Source of the DNA: Nocardioidaceae bacterium
GTDB lineage: Bacteria > Actinomycetota > Actinomycetes > Propionibacteriales > Nocardioidaceae
NCBI GenBank assembly: GCA_013696745.1
Contig: JACCXZ010000004.1
Span: 1 to 58,806 of the forward strand
DNA length: 58,806 nucleotides
Direction: 5' to 3'
Shown here: piece by piece, positions 44,905 to 55,093 of the stretch
How the letters are laid out: each line of letters starts with the position of its first letter
Position numbering within the stretch: position 1 is the first letter of the stretch
Program-made: the position numbers and the translations under genes
Notes under the pieces: generated by a model
What the model was told of the DNA's origin: nothing
Databases searched by the model: none
Seen by the model: the letters and a program-made list of their open reading frames with translations, nothing else

Positions 44905-46209
44905 GTGCTAAGCGCCTTCGTCAACGCGTTCAGGACGCCTGATCTGCGGCGCAAGCTGCTCTTCGTCCTGGGCATCATCGTCGTGTTCCGCCTCGGATCG
45001 GTCATGCCGGCACCCGGCGTCGACGTCGCCAACGTCCGTGACTGCGTCGACCAGGCCGCAGCCGCCACCGGCGAGAACGGCGTCTTCAACCTGATCAACG
45101 CGTTCAGCGGCGGCGCCCTGCTGCAGCTGACCGTGTTCGCCCTCGGGATCATGCCCTACATCACCGCGAGCATCATCCTGCAGCTGCTCACGGTCGTGAT
45201 CCCCCGCCTGGAGACCCTGAAGAAGGAGGGCCAGTCCGGGCAGGCGAAGATCACCCAGTACACCCGCTACCTGACGCTCGGCCTCGCGGTCCTGCAGTCG
45301 ACCGGCATCGTTGCGCTGGCGCGCTCCGGAGGCCTGATCCAGGGGTGTACCCAGCCGCTGCTCTACCGTCCCGACAGCACCTTCTCGACGATCCTGCTGG
45401 TCGTCATCATGACCGCCGGCACCGCAGTGGTGATGTGGCTCGGTGAGCTCATCACCGACCGGGGCGTCGGCAACGGCATGTCGCTGCTGATCTTCACGCA
45501 GATCGTCGCGACGTTCCCCGGCACCATGTGGCTGATCGGTCAGCAGCAAGGCTGGGTGACGTTCTCGATCGTCGTCGTCATCGGCCTGGCCATCATGGCG
45601 GCAGTCATCTTCATCGAGCAGAGCCAGCGCCGGATCCCGGTGCAGTACGCACGTCGCATGGTCGGGCGTCGCATGTTCGGTGGCTCCTCGACGTACATAC
45701 CGCTGAAGGTCAACCAGGCTGGGGTCATCCCTGTCATCTTCGCCTCCAGCCTGCTCTACCTGCCGGCGCTTGCGACGCAGTTCAACCCGAGTGCTCCGTA
45801 CACCGGGTTCATCGAGCGGTACCTCGTGCAGGGTGACCATCCGGTGTACATGGCCACCTACTTTGCGATGATCGTCTTCTTCACGTACTTCTACGTCGCG
45901 ATCACCTTCAACCCCGAGGAGGTCGCCGACAACATGAAGAAGTACGGCGGCTTCATCCCCGGCATCCGGGCCGGCAAACCGACCGAGGAGTACCTTGCGT
46001 ACGTCCTGTCCCGGATCACTGCGCCAGGCGCCCTGTACCTCGGCATCGTGGCGCTGATCCCGCTGATCGCGCTCGCGCTCGTCGGTGCCAACCAGAACTT
46101 TCCGTTCGGCGGCGCATCGATCCTGATCATCGTCGGTGTCGCGCTCGACACCGTGAAGCAGATCGAGAGCCAGCTGCAGCAGCGCAACTACGAAGGGTTC
46201 CTGCGCTGA
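44905..46209 (+). CDS. secY: preprotein translocase subunit SecY
   Basis: SecY of 434 residues, the ten-helix channel of the Sec translocon. It begins [20 protein letters not shown], has the plug after [28 protein letters not shown] (helix 2) and [20 protein letters not shown] in the cytoplasmic loop. GTG 44905 is chosen because GGGAGGA lies 4 nt upstream and the usual SecY N terminus starts there; the frame is open to ATG 44890. Partner of secE at 9825. Confidence 0.97.
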   Translation: MLSAFVNAFRTPDLRRKLLFVLGIIVVFRLGSVMPAPGVDVANVRDCVDQAAAATGENGVFNLINAFSGGALLQLTVFALGIMPYITASIILQLLTVVIPRLETLKKEGQSGQAKITQYTRYLTLGLAVLQSTGIVALARSGGLIQGCTQPLLYRPDSTFSTILLVVIMTAGTAVVMWLGELITDRGVGNGMSLLIFTQIVATFPGTMWLIGQQQGWVTFSIVVVIGLAIMAAVIFIEQSQRRIPVQYARRMVGRRMFGGSSTYIPLKVNQAGVIPVIFASSLLYLPALATQFNPSAPYTGFIERYLVQGDHPVYMATYFAMIVFFTYFYVAITFNPEEVADNMKKYGGFIPGIRAGKPTEEYLAYVLSRITAPGALYLGIVALIPLIALALVGANQNFPFGGASILIIVGVALDTVKQIESQLQQRNYEGFLR

Positions 46210-46210
46210 C

Positions 46211-46792
46211 ATGAGACTTCTGTTCATGGGCCCACCGGGGGCAGGCAAGGGCACGCAGGCCTCGACGCTGGCGGACAAGCTGGGCGTCCCGCAGATCGCC
46301 ACCGGACACATCTTCCGTAGCAACGTCTCCGAGGGCACCGAGCTCGGCCGCACGGCGAAGCAGTACTTGGATGCCGGTGACTACGTGCCGGACTCGGTGA
46401 CCAACGAGATGGTGCGGACGCGGCTGCGTGAGCCGGACGCCGAGGCCGGCTTCGTGCTCGACGGCTACCCCCGCACACTGGACCAGGTCAGCACGCTCGA
46501 CGACATCCTCGCCGAGCTCGGGACGGAACTCGATGCCGTGGTGTCGCTGACGGTGGACAGCGACGAGCTGGTGGCCCGCCTCGTCAGGCGTGCCGACAGC
46601 GACGGACGCTCCGACGACGACGAGGCGGTCATCCGGTACCGCCAAGAGGTGTACGTCCAGCAGACCGCACCGCTGCTGGACGTGTATGCCGAACGCGGAC
46701 TGCTGGTCGAGGTCGACGGACTCGGCGAGATCGACGACGTCCGGGAACGCATCGCCACTGCGATCACCGACCACACCCGGCGCGACGCCTGA
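46211..46792 (+). CDS. adk: adenylate kinase
   Basis: Adk of 193 residues interconverts ATP, ADP and AMP. P-loop [12 protein letters not shown] near the N terminus, [10 protein letters not shown] and the LID arginine region [20 protein letters not shown]. It has the short LID without zinc cysteines, as in M. tuberculosis. One base after secY. Confidence 0.98.
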   Translation: MRLLFMGPPGAGKGTQASTLADKLGVPQIATGHIFRSNVSEGTELGRTAKQYLDAGDYVPDSVTNEMVRTRLREPDAEAGFVLDGYPRTLDQVSTLDDILAELGTELDAVVSLTVDSDELVARLVRRADSDGRSDDDEAVIRYRQEVYVQQTAPLLDVYAERGLLVEVDGLGEIDDVRERIATAITDHTRRDA

Positions 46793-46809
46793 GGGAGTGA
46801 CACGGAGCG

Positions 46810-47634
46810 ATGGGGCTGCGTGGCCGCGGCGTCGAGATCAAGACGCCCGAGCAGATCGAGCTGATGCGCTCGGCCGGGCTGGTGGTGGGGGAGACCCTGG
46901 CCCTGGTGCGCTCCAGCGTGCGGGCCGGCATGACGACCGGCGACCTCGACCGGCTCGCCGAGGTCTACATTCGAGACCAGGGCGCGGTTCCGTCCTTCAA
47001 GGGCTACCACGGGTTCCCCGGCAGCCTGTGCCTGTCGGTCAACGACGAGGTCGTGCACGGCATACCCGGTGGTCGGGTGCTGCTCGACGGGGACGTCCTG
47101 TCGGTGGACTGTGGGGCGATCGTTCAGGACTGGCATGGTGACGCCGCCGTGACCCTCGGCATCGGGGAGATCAACGTGGACGCGACGCGCCTGCTGGAGG
47201 TGTGCGAGGCGTCCCTGTGGGCAGGGCTCGCTGCTGCCCGACTCGGCGGCCGGGTCACCGACATCTCGCACGCCATCGAGGCCTACGTCCGCTCGCACGG
47301 CGAGTACGGAGTCCTGGAGGACTACGTCGGGCACGGGATCGGGTCCTCCATGCACATGCCACCCAACGTCCCCAACCACGGGCCGGCCGGCAAGGGTCCG
47401 AAGCTGGTGCCGGGGCTGGCGCTCGCAGTCGAGCCGATGATCACGACCGGCAGCATCGACACCCAGGTGCTCGAGGACGACTGGACCGTTGTCACCGACG
47501 ACGGCTCGCTCGCCGCGCACTTCGAGCACACGTTCACGCTGACCGAGCGCGGCGCCTGGGTGCTCACCGCGCTGGACGGCGGACAGGCCAGGCTGGCCGA
47601 GCTCGGTGTGCCCTACGGCGGCCCGGGCGCCTGA
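46810..47634 (+). CDS. map: methionine aminopeptidase, type I
   Basis: Removes the N-terminal Met from nascent proteins, metal-dependent. Ligands in order: VDCGAIV (Asp), DWHGDAAVT (Asp), GHGIGSSMHMPP (His), AVEPMITTG (Glu) and FEHTFTLTERG (Glu). Length 274 without an N-terminal zinc finger is type Ia. Starts 17 bp after adk and closes the spc transcript. Confidence 0.97.
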   Translation: MGLRGRGVEIKTPEQIELMRSAGLVVGETLALVRSSVRAGMTTGDLDRLAEVYIRDQGAVPSFKGYHGFPGSLCLSVNDEVVHGIPGGRVLLDGDVLSVDCGAIVQDWHGDAAVTLGIGEINVDATRLLEVCEASLWAGLAAARLGGRVTDISHAIEAYVRSHGEYGVLEDYVGHGIGSSMHMPPNVPNHGPAGKGPKLVPGLALAVEPMITTGSIDTQVLEDDWTVVTDDGSLAAHFEHTFTLTERGAWVLTALDGGQARLAELGVPYGGPGA

Positions 47635-47660
47635 CTCCGGCCGCCGTAGGGGCCGGGCCG

Positions 47661-47736
47661 CGGTTTACCAGGGTCCCCTGGGAAACTTCACTGCCCATGG
47701 GATGCAACCCATGGGCAGTGACAACATGCCGAGGGG
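47661..47736. terminator. double-hairpin element after map, copy B
   Basis: TACCAGGG/CCCTGGGA (47666-47683) is followed by a 13-bp perfect stem CACTGCCCATGGG (47689-47701) with its complement (47708-47720) around ATGCAA. It aligns with 30893-30968 over about 75 bases. The stem C-G pair of copy A is T-A here, a compensatory change. The 336-bp gap to infA holds this element and the next promoter. Confidence 0.7.
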
Positions 47737-47758
47737 AGTGGCGCCGCAGGCCGGCGAT

Positions 47759-47788
47759 TTGATGGTCGGGCAGCCCCCGACGTAGACT
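47759..47788 (+). promoter_or_regulatory. infA promoter
   Basis: TTGATG (47759-47764) and TAGACT (47783-47788) with an 18-nt spacer, 23 nt after the double-hairpin element. The infA leader would be about 175 nt. Confidence 0.65.
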
Positions 47789-47970
47789 TGCCCGTCGGCC
47801 CTGCCTGGGTTGTCTTGTCATGCCTGCTATCACTCGTCGCTGCAACCGCACGCGAGTCCAGCAGCGCGAGTGCCACCGACAGACCTGATCGTGCGCGTTC
47901 GTCGCGCCGAGCAGCCAGGACGTGCCGAGTGCACCATCTCACGACAGGACGACGACAGATTGCGGAGGAC

Positions 47971-48192
47971 ATGCCGAAGAAGGAAGGGGTCATCGAGATC
48001 GAAGGCTCCGTTGTGGAGGCTCTCCCGAACGCCATGTTCCGGGTGGAACTCACCAACGGCCACAAGGTTCTCGCCCACATCAGCGGCAAGATGCGCCAGC
48101 ACTACATCCGGATCCTCCCGCAGGACCGGGTCGTGGTGGAGCTATCCCCGTACGACCTGACCCGGGGTCGGATCGTCTATCGCTACAAGTGA
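47971..48192 (+). CDS. infA: translation initiation factor IF-1
   Basis: IF-1 of 73 residues, OB fold, blocks the A site in initiation. [20 protein letters not shown] and then [20 protein letters not shown], with [23 protein letters not shown] 47971 follows GCGGAGGAC. Starts the alpha operon. Confidence 0.98.
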   Translation: MPKKEGVIEIEGSVVEALPNAMFRVELTNGHKVLAHISGKMRQHYIRILPQDRVVVELSPYDLTRGRIVYRYK

Positions 48193-48292
48193 AACATCCA
48201 TCTGCCGCCGCTTCCATCGGCGTCGGGGGTCCAGGCAAGTCCATTCGTCCAGCGCATCTTCCGAGATGTACCGGACCCACACGGAGAGCTCG

Positions 48293-48406
48293 ATGAAGGT
48301 TTTCCCGAGCGTCAAGAAGATCTGCGACAAGTGCAAGGTGATCCGTCGTCATGGACGAGTCATGGTGATCTGCGAGAACCCGCGTCACAAGCAGCGCCAG
48401 GGCTGA
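48293..48406 (+). CDS. rpmJ: 50S ribosomal protein L36
   Basis: L36 of 37 residues, [20 protein letters not shown] and ending [11 protein letters not shown]. Zinc ligands Cys11, Cys14, Cys27 and His32 are all present, so this is the zinc form. Between infA (100 bp) and rpsM (178 bp). ATG follows CGGAGAG. Confidence 0.97.
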   Translation: MKVFPSVKKICDKCKVIRRHGRVMVICENPRHKQRQG

Positions 48407-48584
48407 TCGCAGCGCCGCACTGGTACCGCCACAACGTGACCGCTCGTGCGTACGGGTCTTGGACCCCGCGCACGACACCCCCGGAGCAGAGGCCGGGGCC
48501 CCGCCGGAGTCGACCCTGACTCCGAGGCAGGTGGGGACGCGGCACGTACGACACCTCCGCACGAACGAAGGGACACCGCCACTC

Positions 48585-48962
48585 ATGGCACGCCTCGTCG
48601 GTGTCGACCTCCCGCGCGACAAGCGCATCGAGATCGCACTCACCTACATCTTCGGCATCGGCCGTACCCGCGCCCAGCAGGCCCTGGAGGCCACTGGCAT
48701 CAGCCCGGACGCTCGCGTCCACACGCTGGGCGACGACGAGCTGGTCAAGCTCCGTGACTACATCGAGGGCAGCTTCCAGGTCGAGGGAGACCTGCGTCGC
48801 GAGGTGGCCGCCGACATCCGCCGCAAGGTTGAGATCGGCAGCTACCAAGGCCGTCGCCACCGCAGCGGCCTGCCGGTGCGCGGTCAGCGCACACGGACCA
48901 ACGCACGGGGCCGCAAGGGTCCCAAGCGCACCATCGCGGGCAAGAAGAAGGTCAAGAAGTGA
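48585..48962 (+). CDS. rpsM: 30S ribosomal protein S13
   Basis: S13 of 125 residues bridges the 30S head to the large subunit. [20 protein letters not shown] then [20 protein letters not shown] and [23 protein letters not shown] 48585 after GAAGGGACACC. The 178-bp gap before it shows only GC-rich short repeats (CCCCGG, GGCCGGGG). Confidence 0.98.
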   Translation: MARLVGVDLPRDKRIEIALTYIFGIGRTRAQQALEATGISPDARVHTLGDDELVKLRDYIEGSFQVEGDLRREVAADIRRKVEIGSYQGRRHRSGLPVRGQRTRTNARGRKGPKRTIAGKKKVKK

Positions 48963-49006
48963 CCTTCGCCAGACCAGAAGCCACCACGTCGTAGGAGTTG
49001 TGACAG

Positions 49007-49414
49007 ATGCCCCCCAAGGGACGTACAGCGGCTGGCGCCAAGAAGGTGCGCCGCAAGGAGAAGAAGAACATCAGTGCGGGCGAAGCCCACATCAAGAGCA
49101 CGTTCAACAACACGATCGTCACGATCACCGACCCCACCGGGGCCGTGATCGCGTGGGCCAGTGCCGGAACGGTCGGTTTCAAGGGCTCGCGCAAGTCCAC
49201 GCCGTACGCCGCGCAGATGACTGCAGAGGCCGCCGGACGCCGGGCGATGGAGCACGGGATGAAGAAGATCGACGTGTTCGTCAAGGGTCCCGGCTCCGGC
49301 CGGGAGACAGCGATCCGTTCGCTGGGCGCTGTCGGCCTCGAGGTCGGGAGCATCCTGGACGTGACCCCCTCGCCCCACAACGGATGCCGGCCCCCCAAGC
49401 GCCGTCGCGTCTGA
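49007..49414 (+). CDS. rpsK: 30S ribosomal protein S11
   Basis: S11 of 135 residues lies by the mRNA in the platform. [20 protein letters not shown] and [20 protein letters not shown] are typical, ending [12 protein letters not shown] Lys-rich head ([10 protein letters not shown]) precedes. ATG after GTAGGAG. Confidence 0.98.
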   Translation: MPPKGRTAAGAKKVRRKEKKNISAGEAHIKSTFNNTIVTITDPTGAVIAWASAGTVGFKGSRKSTPYAAQMTAEAAGRRAMEHGMKKIDVFVKGPGSGRETAIRSLGAVGLEVGSILDVTPSPHNGCRPPKRRRV

Positions 49415-49467
49415 TTCATCGACCCGAACTGATCAACCCCGAACTCATCAGGGAGTAGCGAACTCAC

Positions 49468-50076
49468 ATGGCCCGTTACACCGGTCCCATGACCAGGAAG
49501 TCGCGTCGTCTCGGAGTCGACCTCGTCGGCGGCGACTCAGCATTCGAACGACGCCCCTACCCGCCCGGCCAGCACGGCCGCGCGCGGATCAAGGAGAGCG
49601 AGTACCGCAACCAGCTGCAGGAGAAGCAGAAGGCCCGCTACACGTACGGCGTGCTGGAAAAGCAGTTCGCCAACTATTACGAAGAGGCGAGCCGTCGATC
49701 CGGCAAAACCGGTGACAACCTGCTGCAGATGCTCGAGGCCCGCCTCGACAACGTGGTCTACCGTGCCGGCTTCGCCCGGTCACGTCGCCACGCGCGTCAG
49801 CTGGTCGTGCACGGGCACTTCCTGGTGAACGACCGCAAGGTCGACATCCCGTCGTACCAGGTGGCCGACAAGGACGTCATCGATGTGCGCAAGAAGTCGT
49901 GGGAGATGACGCCGTTCATCATCGCGCGCGAGACGCACGGCGAGCGGGTCGTCCCGGCGTGGATGGCGGCGCTCCCGACGCAGATGCGGATCCTGATCCA
50001 CTCCCTGCCGGTGCGTCAGCAGATCGACGTCCCCGTCCAGGAGCAGCTCATCGTCGAGTACTACTCGAAGAAGTAG
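49468..50076 (+). CDS. rpsD: 30S ribosomal protein S4
   Basis: S4 of 202 residues starts 30S assembly. MARYTGPMTRKSRRLGVDLV, then QEKQKARYTYGVLEKQFANY and the S4 domain RLDNVVYRAGFARSRRHARQ then LVVHGHFLVNDRKVDIPS. ATG follows CAGGGAGTAG. CGAACT recurs three times just upstream (49425, 49440, 49459). Confidence 0.98.
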   Translation: MARYTGPMTRKSRRLGVDLVGGDSAFERRPYPPGQHGRARIKESEYRNQLQEKQKARYTYGVLEKQFANYYEEASRRSGKTGDNLLQMLEARLDNVVYRAGFARSRRHARQLVVHGHFLVNDRKVDIPSYQVADKDVIDVRKKSWEMTPFIIARETHGERVVPAWMAALPTQMRILIHSLPVRQQIDVPVQEQLIVEYYSKK

Positions 50077-50187
50077 ACAGACGGGGGCTGCGCCCCACGT
50101 CGGCCCCCCAAGGCAACACCCACCAAAGGCAAACCCCGAATACAACCCGTGTCCGTCATATAGCGGACGGCACGGAAAGGAACCACA

Positions 50188-51201
50188 GTGCTCATCGCCC
50201 AGCGCCCGTCCCTGACCGAAGACGTCATCGACGACTACCGCTCACGCTTCGCCATCGAGCCCCTGGAGCCCGGCTTCGGCTACACGCTCGGCAACTCGCT
50301 GCGCCGCACGCTGCTGTCCTCGATCCCCGGCGCGTCCGTCACGTCGATCAAGATCGACGGCACCCTGCACGAGTTCTCGACCATCCCCGGTGTGGCCCAG
50401 GACGTCACCGAGATCATCCTCAGCCTGAAGAACATCGTCGTCTCCTCCGAGCACGACGAGCCCGTCACCATGTACCTGCGCAAACAGGGCCCCGGTGACG
50501 TGACGGCGGCCGACATCGCCCCGCCGGCGGGCGTCGAGGTGCACAACCCCGACCTCAAGCTCGCCACGCTCAACGACAAGGGCAAGCTGGAGATGGAGCT
50601 GGTGGTCGAGCGTGGCCGTGGCTACGTGTCGGCCGTGCAGAACAAGGCCGGCGACGTCGAGATCGGCCGGATGCCGGTCGACTCGATCTACTCCCCGGTC
50701 CTCAAGGTGACCTACAAGGTCGAGGCCACCAGGGTCGAGCAGCGCACCGACTTCGACCGACTCGTCATCGACGTCGAGACCAAGCAGTCGATGCGCCCCC
50801 GGGACGCGCTGGCCAGCGCCGGCAAGACCCTTGTCGAGCTGTTCGGCCTCGCCCGTGAGCTCAACGTCGAGGCCGAGGGCATCGACATCGGCCCGTCGCC
50901 GGTCGACGAGCAGCTCGCGGCCGATCTCGCACTGCCGGTCGAGGACCTGCAGCTGACAGTGCGTTCGTACAACTGCCTCAAGCGCGAGGGCATCCACACC
51001 GTGGGTGAGCTCATCTCACGCAGCGAGCAGGACCTGCTCGACATCCGCAACTTCGGCGCCAAGTCGATCGACGAGGTCAAGGCCAAGCTGGTCGAGATGG
51101 GCCTCGGCCTCAAGGACAGCGCGCCGGGCTTCGACCCGCGGGCGGCCCTCGAGGCGTACGGCGACGACGACCAGAGCTACGTCGAGGACGAGCAGTACTG
51201 A
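50188..51201 (+). CDS. rpoA: DNA-directed RNA polymerase subunit alpha
   Basis: Alpha of 337 residues. N-terminal dimer domain has [20 protein letters not shown] and [20 protein letters not shown]; the C-terminal domain that contacts UP elements and activators has [20 protein letters not shown], then [23 protein letters not shown] 50188 after GGAAAGGAA. An acidic tail ends the protein. Confidence 0.99.
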   Translation: MLIAQRPSLTEDVIDDYRSRFAIEPLEPGFGYTLGNSLRRTLLSSIPGASVTSIKIDGTLHEFSTIPGVAQDVTEIILSLKNIVVSSEHDEPVTMYLRKQGPGDVTAADIAPPAGVEVHNPDLKLATLNDKGKLEMELVVERGRGYVSAVQNKAGDVEIGRMPVDSIYSPVLKVTYKVEATRVEQRTDFDRLVIDVETKQSMRPRDALASAGKTLVELFGLARELNVEAEGIDIGPSPVDEQLAADLALPVEDLQLTVRSYNCLKREGIHTVGELISRSEQDLLDIRNFGAKSIDEVKAKLVEMGLGLKDSAPGFDPRAALEAYGDDDQSYVEDEQY

Positions 51202-51205
51202 CCCC

Positions 51206-51228
51206 CTCGGGGGGCTCCGCCCCCCGAG
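51206..51228 (+). terminator. GC hairpin after rpoA
   Basis: CTCGGGGGG (51206-51214) pairs with CCCCCCGAG (51220-51228), 5-nt loop, 4 nt after the rpoA stop. No T run; rplQ follows, so partial read-through is likely. Confidence 0.5.
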
Positions 51229-51302
51229 TTCCCCCCGGAACACCAACGGTCGACACCACCTATCCGGGTACCTGACACGGCTCGGGAGAGTGAGAGAACA
51301 CC

Positions 51303-51917
51303 ATGCCTACCCCCACCAAGGGCACCCGCCTCGGCGGCAGCCCGGCACACCAGCGGCTGATCCTCGCCAACCTGGCGACCAGCCTGTTCGAGCACGGCGC
51401 GATCACCACCACGGAGACCAAGGCCCGTCGCCTGCGGCCGCTGGCGGAGAAGCTGATCACCAAGGCCAAGCGCGGTGACCTGCACCACCGGCGGCAGGTG
51501 GCCGCGGTCATCCGGGACAAGGGCATCGTGCACGAGCTCTTCACCGAGATTGCGCCGCGCTATGCCACCCGTCCGGGTGGGTACACCCGCATCACCAAGA
51601 TCGGCCCCCGCAAGGGCGACAACGCGCCGATGGCGGTGATCGAGCTGGTCGAGGAGGTCGACTTCACAGCCAAGACGACCACCTCGAAGCAGACCGCTCC
51701 GGCTGCTGCTCCGGTTGCCGAGACCGAGCCGACCCCGGCACCGGTCGAGGAGGAGCAGTCCACCGCGTCGGACGAGGAGACCACCGAGTCGACCCAGGTC
51801 GAAGAGGGCGCGCGCGAGGAGGAGGCCGCGGAGGCAGACTCCACCGACGATGCCAGGTCCGATGAGTCCGCCTCCGACGAGTCCGGCTCCGAGGACCCGA
51901 AGTCCGACAAGGCCTGA
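51303..51917 (+). CDS. rplQ: 50S ribosomal protein L17
   Basis: L17 of 204 residues. The first 120 hold the conserved [20 protein letters not shown] then [20 protein letters not shown] and [20 protein letters not shown]. About 80 more residues are Glu/Ala/Ser/Thr-rich and acidic, the usual actinobacterial tail but long. ATG after GGGAGAGTGAGAG. Confidence 0.97.
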   Translation: MPTPTKGTRLGGSPAHQRLILANLATSLFEHGAITTTETKARRLRPLAEKLITKAKRGDLHHRRQVAAVIRDKGIVHELFTEIAPRYATRPGGYTRITKIGPRKGDNAPMAVIELVEEVDFTAKTTTSKQTAPAAAPVAETEPTPAPVEEEQSTASDEETTESTQVEEGAREEEAAEADSTDDARSDESASDESGSEDPKSDKA

Positions 51918-51927
51918 CCGGCAGCAC

Positions 51928-52743
51928 GTGCAGCGGCTACGGCTCGACGTCGCGTACGACGGCGGCGAGTTCTCGGGGTGGGCGACCCAGCCGGGACTCC
52001 GGACGGTGCAAGGCGAGCTCGAGCTGGCGCTCGCCAGAGTGCTGCGTCTCGAGCCGTCAGCCGTGGCGCTGACCTGCGCCGGGCGTACTGACGCCGGTGT
52101 GCACGCCCGTGGGCAGGTCGCCCACGTGGATCTGCCGGACGCCGTGGGCCCACCCGAGCTGCGCCGTCGGCTGGCGAGCGCGTTGCCTGCCGACGTACGG
52201 GTGCGCTCGGTCGCGGTGGCACCCGGGGGATTCGACGCCCGGTTCTCGGCGGCGTGGCGGCGCTACGTCTACCGGCTGACCGACGACCCGGCCGGCGCGG
52301 ACCCGCTGGCACGGCGGCACGTGCTCACCTGGAAGCGCCGCCTGGACTGTGGGCTCATGGTGCAGGCGGCCGGTCATCTTCTCGGGGAGCACGACTTCGC
52401 TGCGTACTGCCGCAAGCGCGAGGGTGCCACCACGATCCGCACGCTGCTGCGCCTCGACGTCGAGGAGCGTCCCGATGGCATCGAAACCACGGTCATGGCC
52501 GACGCGTTCTGCCACAGCATGGTGCGGGCTCTGATGGGGGCGCTGCTTGCCGTGGGTGACGGGCGACTGCCACCTGACGAACCGGCCCGCATCCTGGCCA
52601 CCGGGGTCCGTGACCAACGCGTGACGGTGTTGCCCGCCCGCGGGCTGACACTGGAGGAGGTCGGCTACCCGGAGGACGCGCAGCTGGGCACAAGAGCCCG
52701 ACAAGCGCGCACGTTGCGGAAGCTACCGGAGTCCCAGGCGTGA
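51928..52743 (+). CDS. truA: tRNA pseudouridine(38-40) synthase
   Basis: Makes pseudouridine at positions 38-40 of the tRNA anticodon arm. [20 protein letters not shown], the catalytic [14 protein letters not shown] (Asp) and RRYVYRLTD, then [23 protein letters not shown] 51928 is 10 bp after rplQ; the frame is open further back but that part has no family match. 271 residues, normal. Confidence 0.93.
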   Translation: MQRLRLDVAYDGGEFSGWATQPGLRTVQGELELALARVLRLEPSAVALTCAGRTDAGVHARGQVAHVDLPDAVGPPELRRRLASALPADVRVRSVAVAPGGFDARFSAAWRRYVYRLTDDPAGADPLARRHVLTWKRRLDCGLMVQAAGHLLGEHDFAAYCRKREGATTIRTLLRLDVEERPDGIETTVMADAFCHSMVRALMGALLAVGDGRLPPDEPARILATGVRDQRVTVLPARGLTLEEVGYPEDAQLGTRARQARTLRKLPESQA

Positions 52744-53387
52744 GTGACCACTACTTCTCCGCCGACCCGTCCTCGGCATTTCGCACCATCCCGATGACCG
52801 ACACGGTGTGGGGTCACGAGGTAACCCTCCAGACCGCCAGCGGTGTGTTCGCCCGGGGTCGGCTCGACGTGGGCACCGCAGTCCTGTTCGAGCAGACGTC
52901 GCCGCCCACGACCGGTGTGACCTTCCTCGACCTGGGTTGTGGGTACGGCGTCATCGCCATCGCGCTGGCTCTCGCACGGCCGGAGGCAGTCGTCTGGGCG
53001 GTGGACGTGAACGAGCGGGCGCTCGAGCTGACGCGGCGCAACGCCGAGACGCTGGGCGTGGGCGACCGGGTACGCCCGCGGCTTCCGGACGACGTGCCCG
53101 CCGACGTACGGTTCGACGGCCTGTGGTCGAACCCGCCGATCCGGGTGGGCAAGACAGACCTGCACGCGATCCTGCTGCACTGGCTGCCACGAGTGGCTGC
53201 CGACGGCGAGGCCGTCATGGTCGTGGGCAAGAACCTCGGCGCCGACTCGTTGCAGCGGTGGTTCGGTGAACAGGGATACCCGACCGAGCGGCTGGCGAGC
53301 GCGAAGACCTTCCGGGTGCTGCGTACGGTGCCGGCCAACTCGGTGCAGGACGGCGTGCAACAGACTGCGCCGCCGCTGCGTGAGTAG
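52740..53387 (+). CDS. class I SAM methyltransferase, RsmC-like
   Basis: Protein of 215 residues in the small-domain RsmC/RlmG family that methylates guanine N2 in rRNA. The SAM site is [20 protein letters not shown], and the catalytic Asn-Pro-Pro-x motif is seen as [11 protein letters not shown]. It lacks the N-terminal half of E. coli RsmC, as usual for actinobacterial forms. Overlaps truA by 4 nt (GTGA). Target rRNA base not known. Confidence 0.88.
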   Translation: MSDHYFSADPSSAFRTIPMTDTVWGHEVTLQTASGVFARGRLDVGTAVLFEQTSPPTTGVTFLDLGCGYGVIAIALALARPEAVVWAVDVNERALELTRRNAETLGVGDRVRPRLPDDVPADVRFDGLWSNPPIRVGKTDLHAILLHWLPRVAADGEAVMVVGKNLGADSLQRWFGEQGYPTERLASAKTFRVLRTVPANSVQDGVQQTAPPLRE

Positions 53388-53395
53388 GACATGGG

Positions 53396-53954
53396 GTGAA
53401 CGCCATCGCGGACGGGACGGGTGCGGTCCACGCAGCCGATGCGGCGCGGACCCCCGCTGTCGTGCTCGCAGAGGGGGAGGTCGACTTCGAGACATGGGTC
53501 GAGGCGCGCGGTCCGGCGTTGCTGCGCTTCGCCTACCTCGTCACGCACGACCGCGACACTGCTCAGGACGCGACGCAGGAGGCGCTCACCTCGGCCTGCG
53601 CACGGTGGAGCCGAATCAGCCGGACCCAGGATCCCGAGGCGTACGTCCGGCGGATGGTGGCCAACGCGCACATCACCTGGTGGCGGCGGATCGGCGACGG
53701 GAGAAGTCGGTCGCCGAGGTGCGGCTGGCTGCGTCGGTCGACGGTTCGCGACTGTCCGAACATGACGCCGTCTGGCAGCTGTCGCGACGCTGCCGCGTAG
53801 ACAGCGCGCAGCGGTGGTGCTGCGCTTCTACGAGGACCGGACGTACGCCGAGATCGCCGAGATCCTGGCGTGCAGTGAGGCGACGGTACGCAGCCAGGTG
53901 CACCGGGCGCTCGCCGCGCTGCGGGTCCGCCTGGAGAGCGAGGGAGACACATGA
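53396..53954 (+). pseudogene. SigE-family RNA polymerase sigma factor, two frameshifts
   Basis: Read across frames, this is an ECF-like sigma factor. Region 2 is seen as FETWVEARGPALLRFAYLVT then HDRDTAQDATQEALTSACAR and VRRMVANAHITWWRRIG. One base is missing near 53697 before REKSVAEVRLAASVDG, and one near 53784 after AVWQLS; then ATLPRRQRAAVVLRFYEDRT and region 4 YAEIAEILACSEATVRSQVH. In the first frame translation would stop early. Either the gene is dead or the read has two one-base losses. Confidence 0.75.
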
Positions 53955-54914
53955 ACCATGACGAGCAGGTGATGCGCGACGCACTAGCGCAGCATTCGGG
54001 CGACGCCCCGGACGCACCCGGACTCGCTGGGGCTGCGCGTGCCCGGCTGGACAGGCGGCGCCGTACCCGGGTCGTCGGCGTGGCCGCTGCGTCGGCGGTG
54101 GCGGTGATTGCGGGAGTGGTGTTCGCGGGCGGCGGTCCGGCCACGCGTACGACGGATGCGCCGGCCGCCTCGGGCAGTCCTAGCCGGAAACGCCTACGCC
54201 GAAAGCCGACCCGTTGCCCAACGGTTGGCGCTGGGAGTCGTACGGTGGGATCAAGGTGGGGTGTGCAGCCCCTCAACGAACGAGGACGGGATCGACCCTG
54301 GTCATCTCATGGAGAACGCTGGTGTCTTCGTCTGGTTCGACGGGCCAGTCGAGCGCCGGTACGCACCGGTCGAGGTGGTCGGGGACCGAGCTACGCTGAC
54401 GATGGCGGGCGTGCTGGTGAGCATCCAGGCGCCACCGCAGTTGCGCGATCGCATCCTGGGAGCAGTCCGCGAGGTTGCCCCGGCCTCGGCGGGCTGTCCG
54501 GCGACGCACCCGATCAGCGCTGACCCGGCCTGGCGGCCTACCGCCGCCATCCCAGTGGGCCACCTGAGCGATGTGACCGAGGTGGTCGCGTGCAAGTATC
54601 CACTCCCGATCGGCGACGAGGCGACCGCACTGAAGTCGTCGGTCACCCTGATCGGCGAACCAGCGGCAGATGCCATGGCCGGCACCGCTGACATCGCCGA
54701 CAGCGGTGGGCCCGACGATCCGGGGGAATGCGCGGAGAGTTTCGCCTACGGCGACGAGGTGATCGTGCTGCGCGTCGAGTCCGGGCAGGGTCCGAGCGAG
54801 ATCGTCTTGCGCTACTCGGGCTGCGAGTTCACCACGGCTTCGACGACGGCGCGGACCTGCGCACGTTGTCCGTGTCATCTGTCGCGCCGTTCATCACCGG
54901 CGCGAACACGGTGA
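53951..54914 (+). pseudogene. membrane partner of the sigma factor, several frameshifts
   Basis: ATG 53951 overlaps the sigma factor stop (ATGA). The N terminus has MNHDEQVMRDALAQHSGDAP and one membrane helix (VVGVAAASAVAVIAGVVFAG), as in anti-sigma-like partners. The frame changes near 54183 (a base missing before PETPTPKADPLPNGWRWES), again near 54258, and probably near 54830. The middle frame reads VFVWFDGPVERRYAPVEVVG and VACKYPLPIGDEATALKS. No family name is claimed. The end point is uncertain. Confidence 0.6.
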
Positions 54915-54974
54915 TGAGTGGCCACGGTGGGGCGATGACCCAGATCCTGTTCGGTGACCGGTTCAGCGGACCTA

Positions 54975-55038
54975 CGCCGAGATCCGAGTTGCGGGTCACG
55001 ACCACGCGAGTGAATGACCATCAGGTCGGATCTCGGCG
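54975..55038 (+). promoter_or_regulatory. inverted repeat in the ABC-F upstream region
   Basis: CGCCGAGATCCGA (54975-54987) and TCGGATCTCGGCG (55026-55038) are exact complements, 13 bp with a 38-nt loop, 55 nt before the ABC-F GTG. The loop contains an ATG (55014) that opens 14 codons to TAG 55056-55058 and a GTG (55010) that opens 25 codons to TGA 55085-55087. Confidence 0.55.
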
Positions 55039-55093
55039 ACGTCGGGGAAACTTGGTAGTCGAAGGTCGGACGCGTCAGCCACACTGACTCCCC

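Noticed and set aside
51855-51927. Earlier start of truA inside rplQ
   Set aside because: The extra residues are Pro/Ser/Arg-rich, read from the rplQ tail in another frame; GTG 51928 gives the conserved start.
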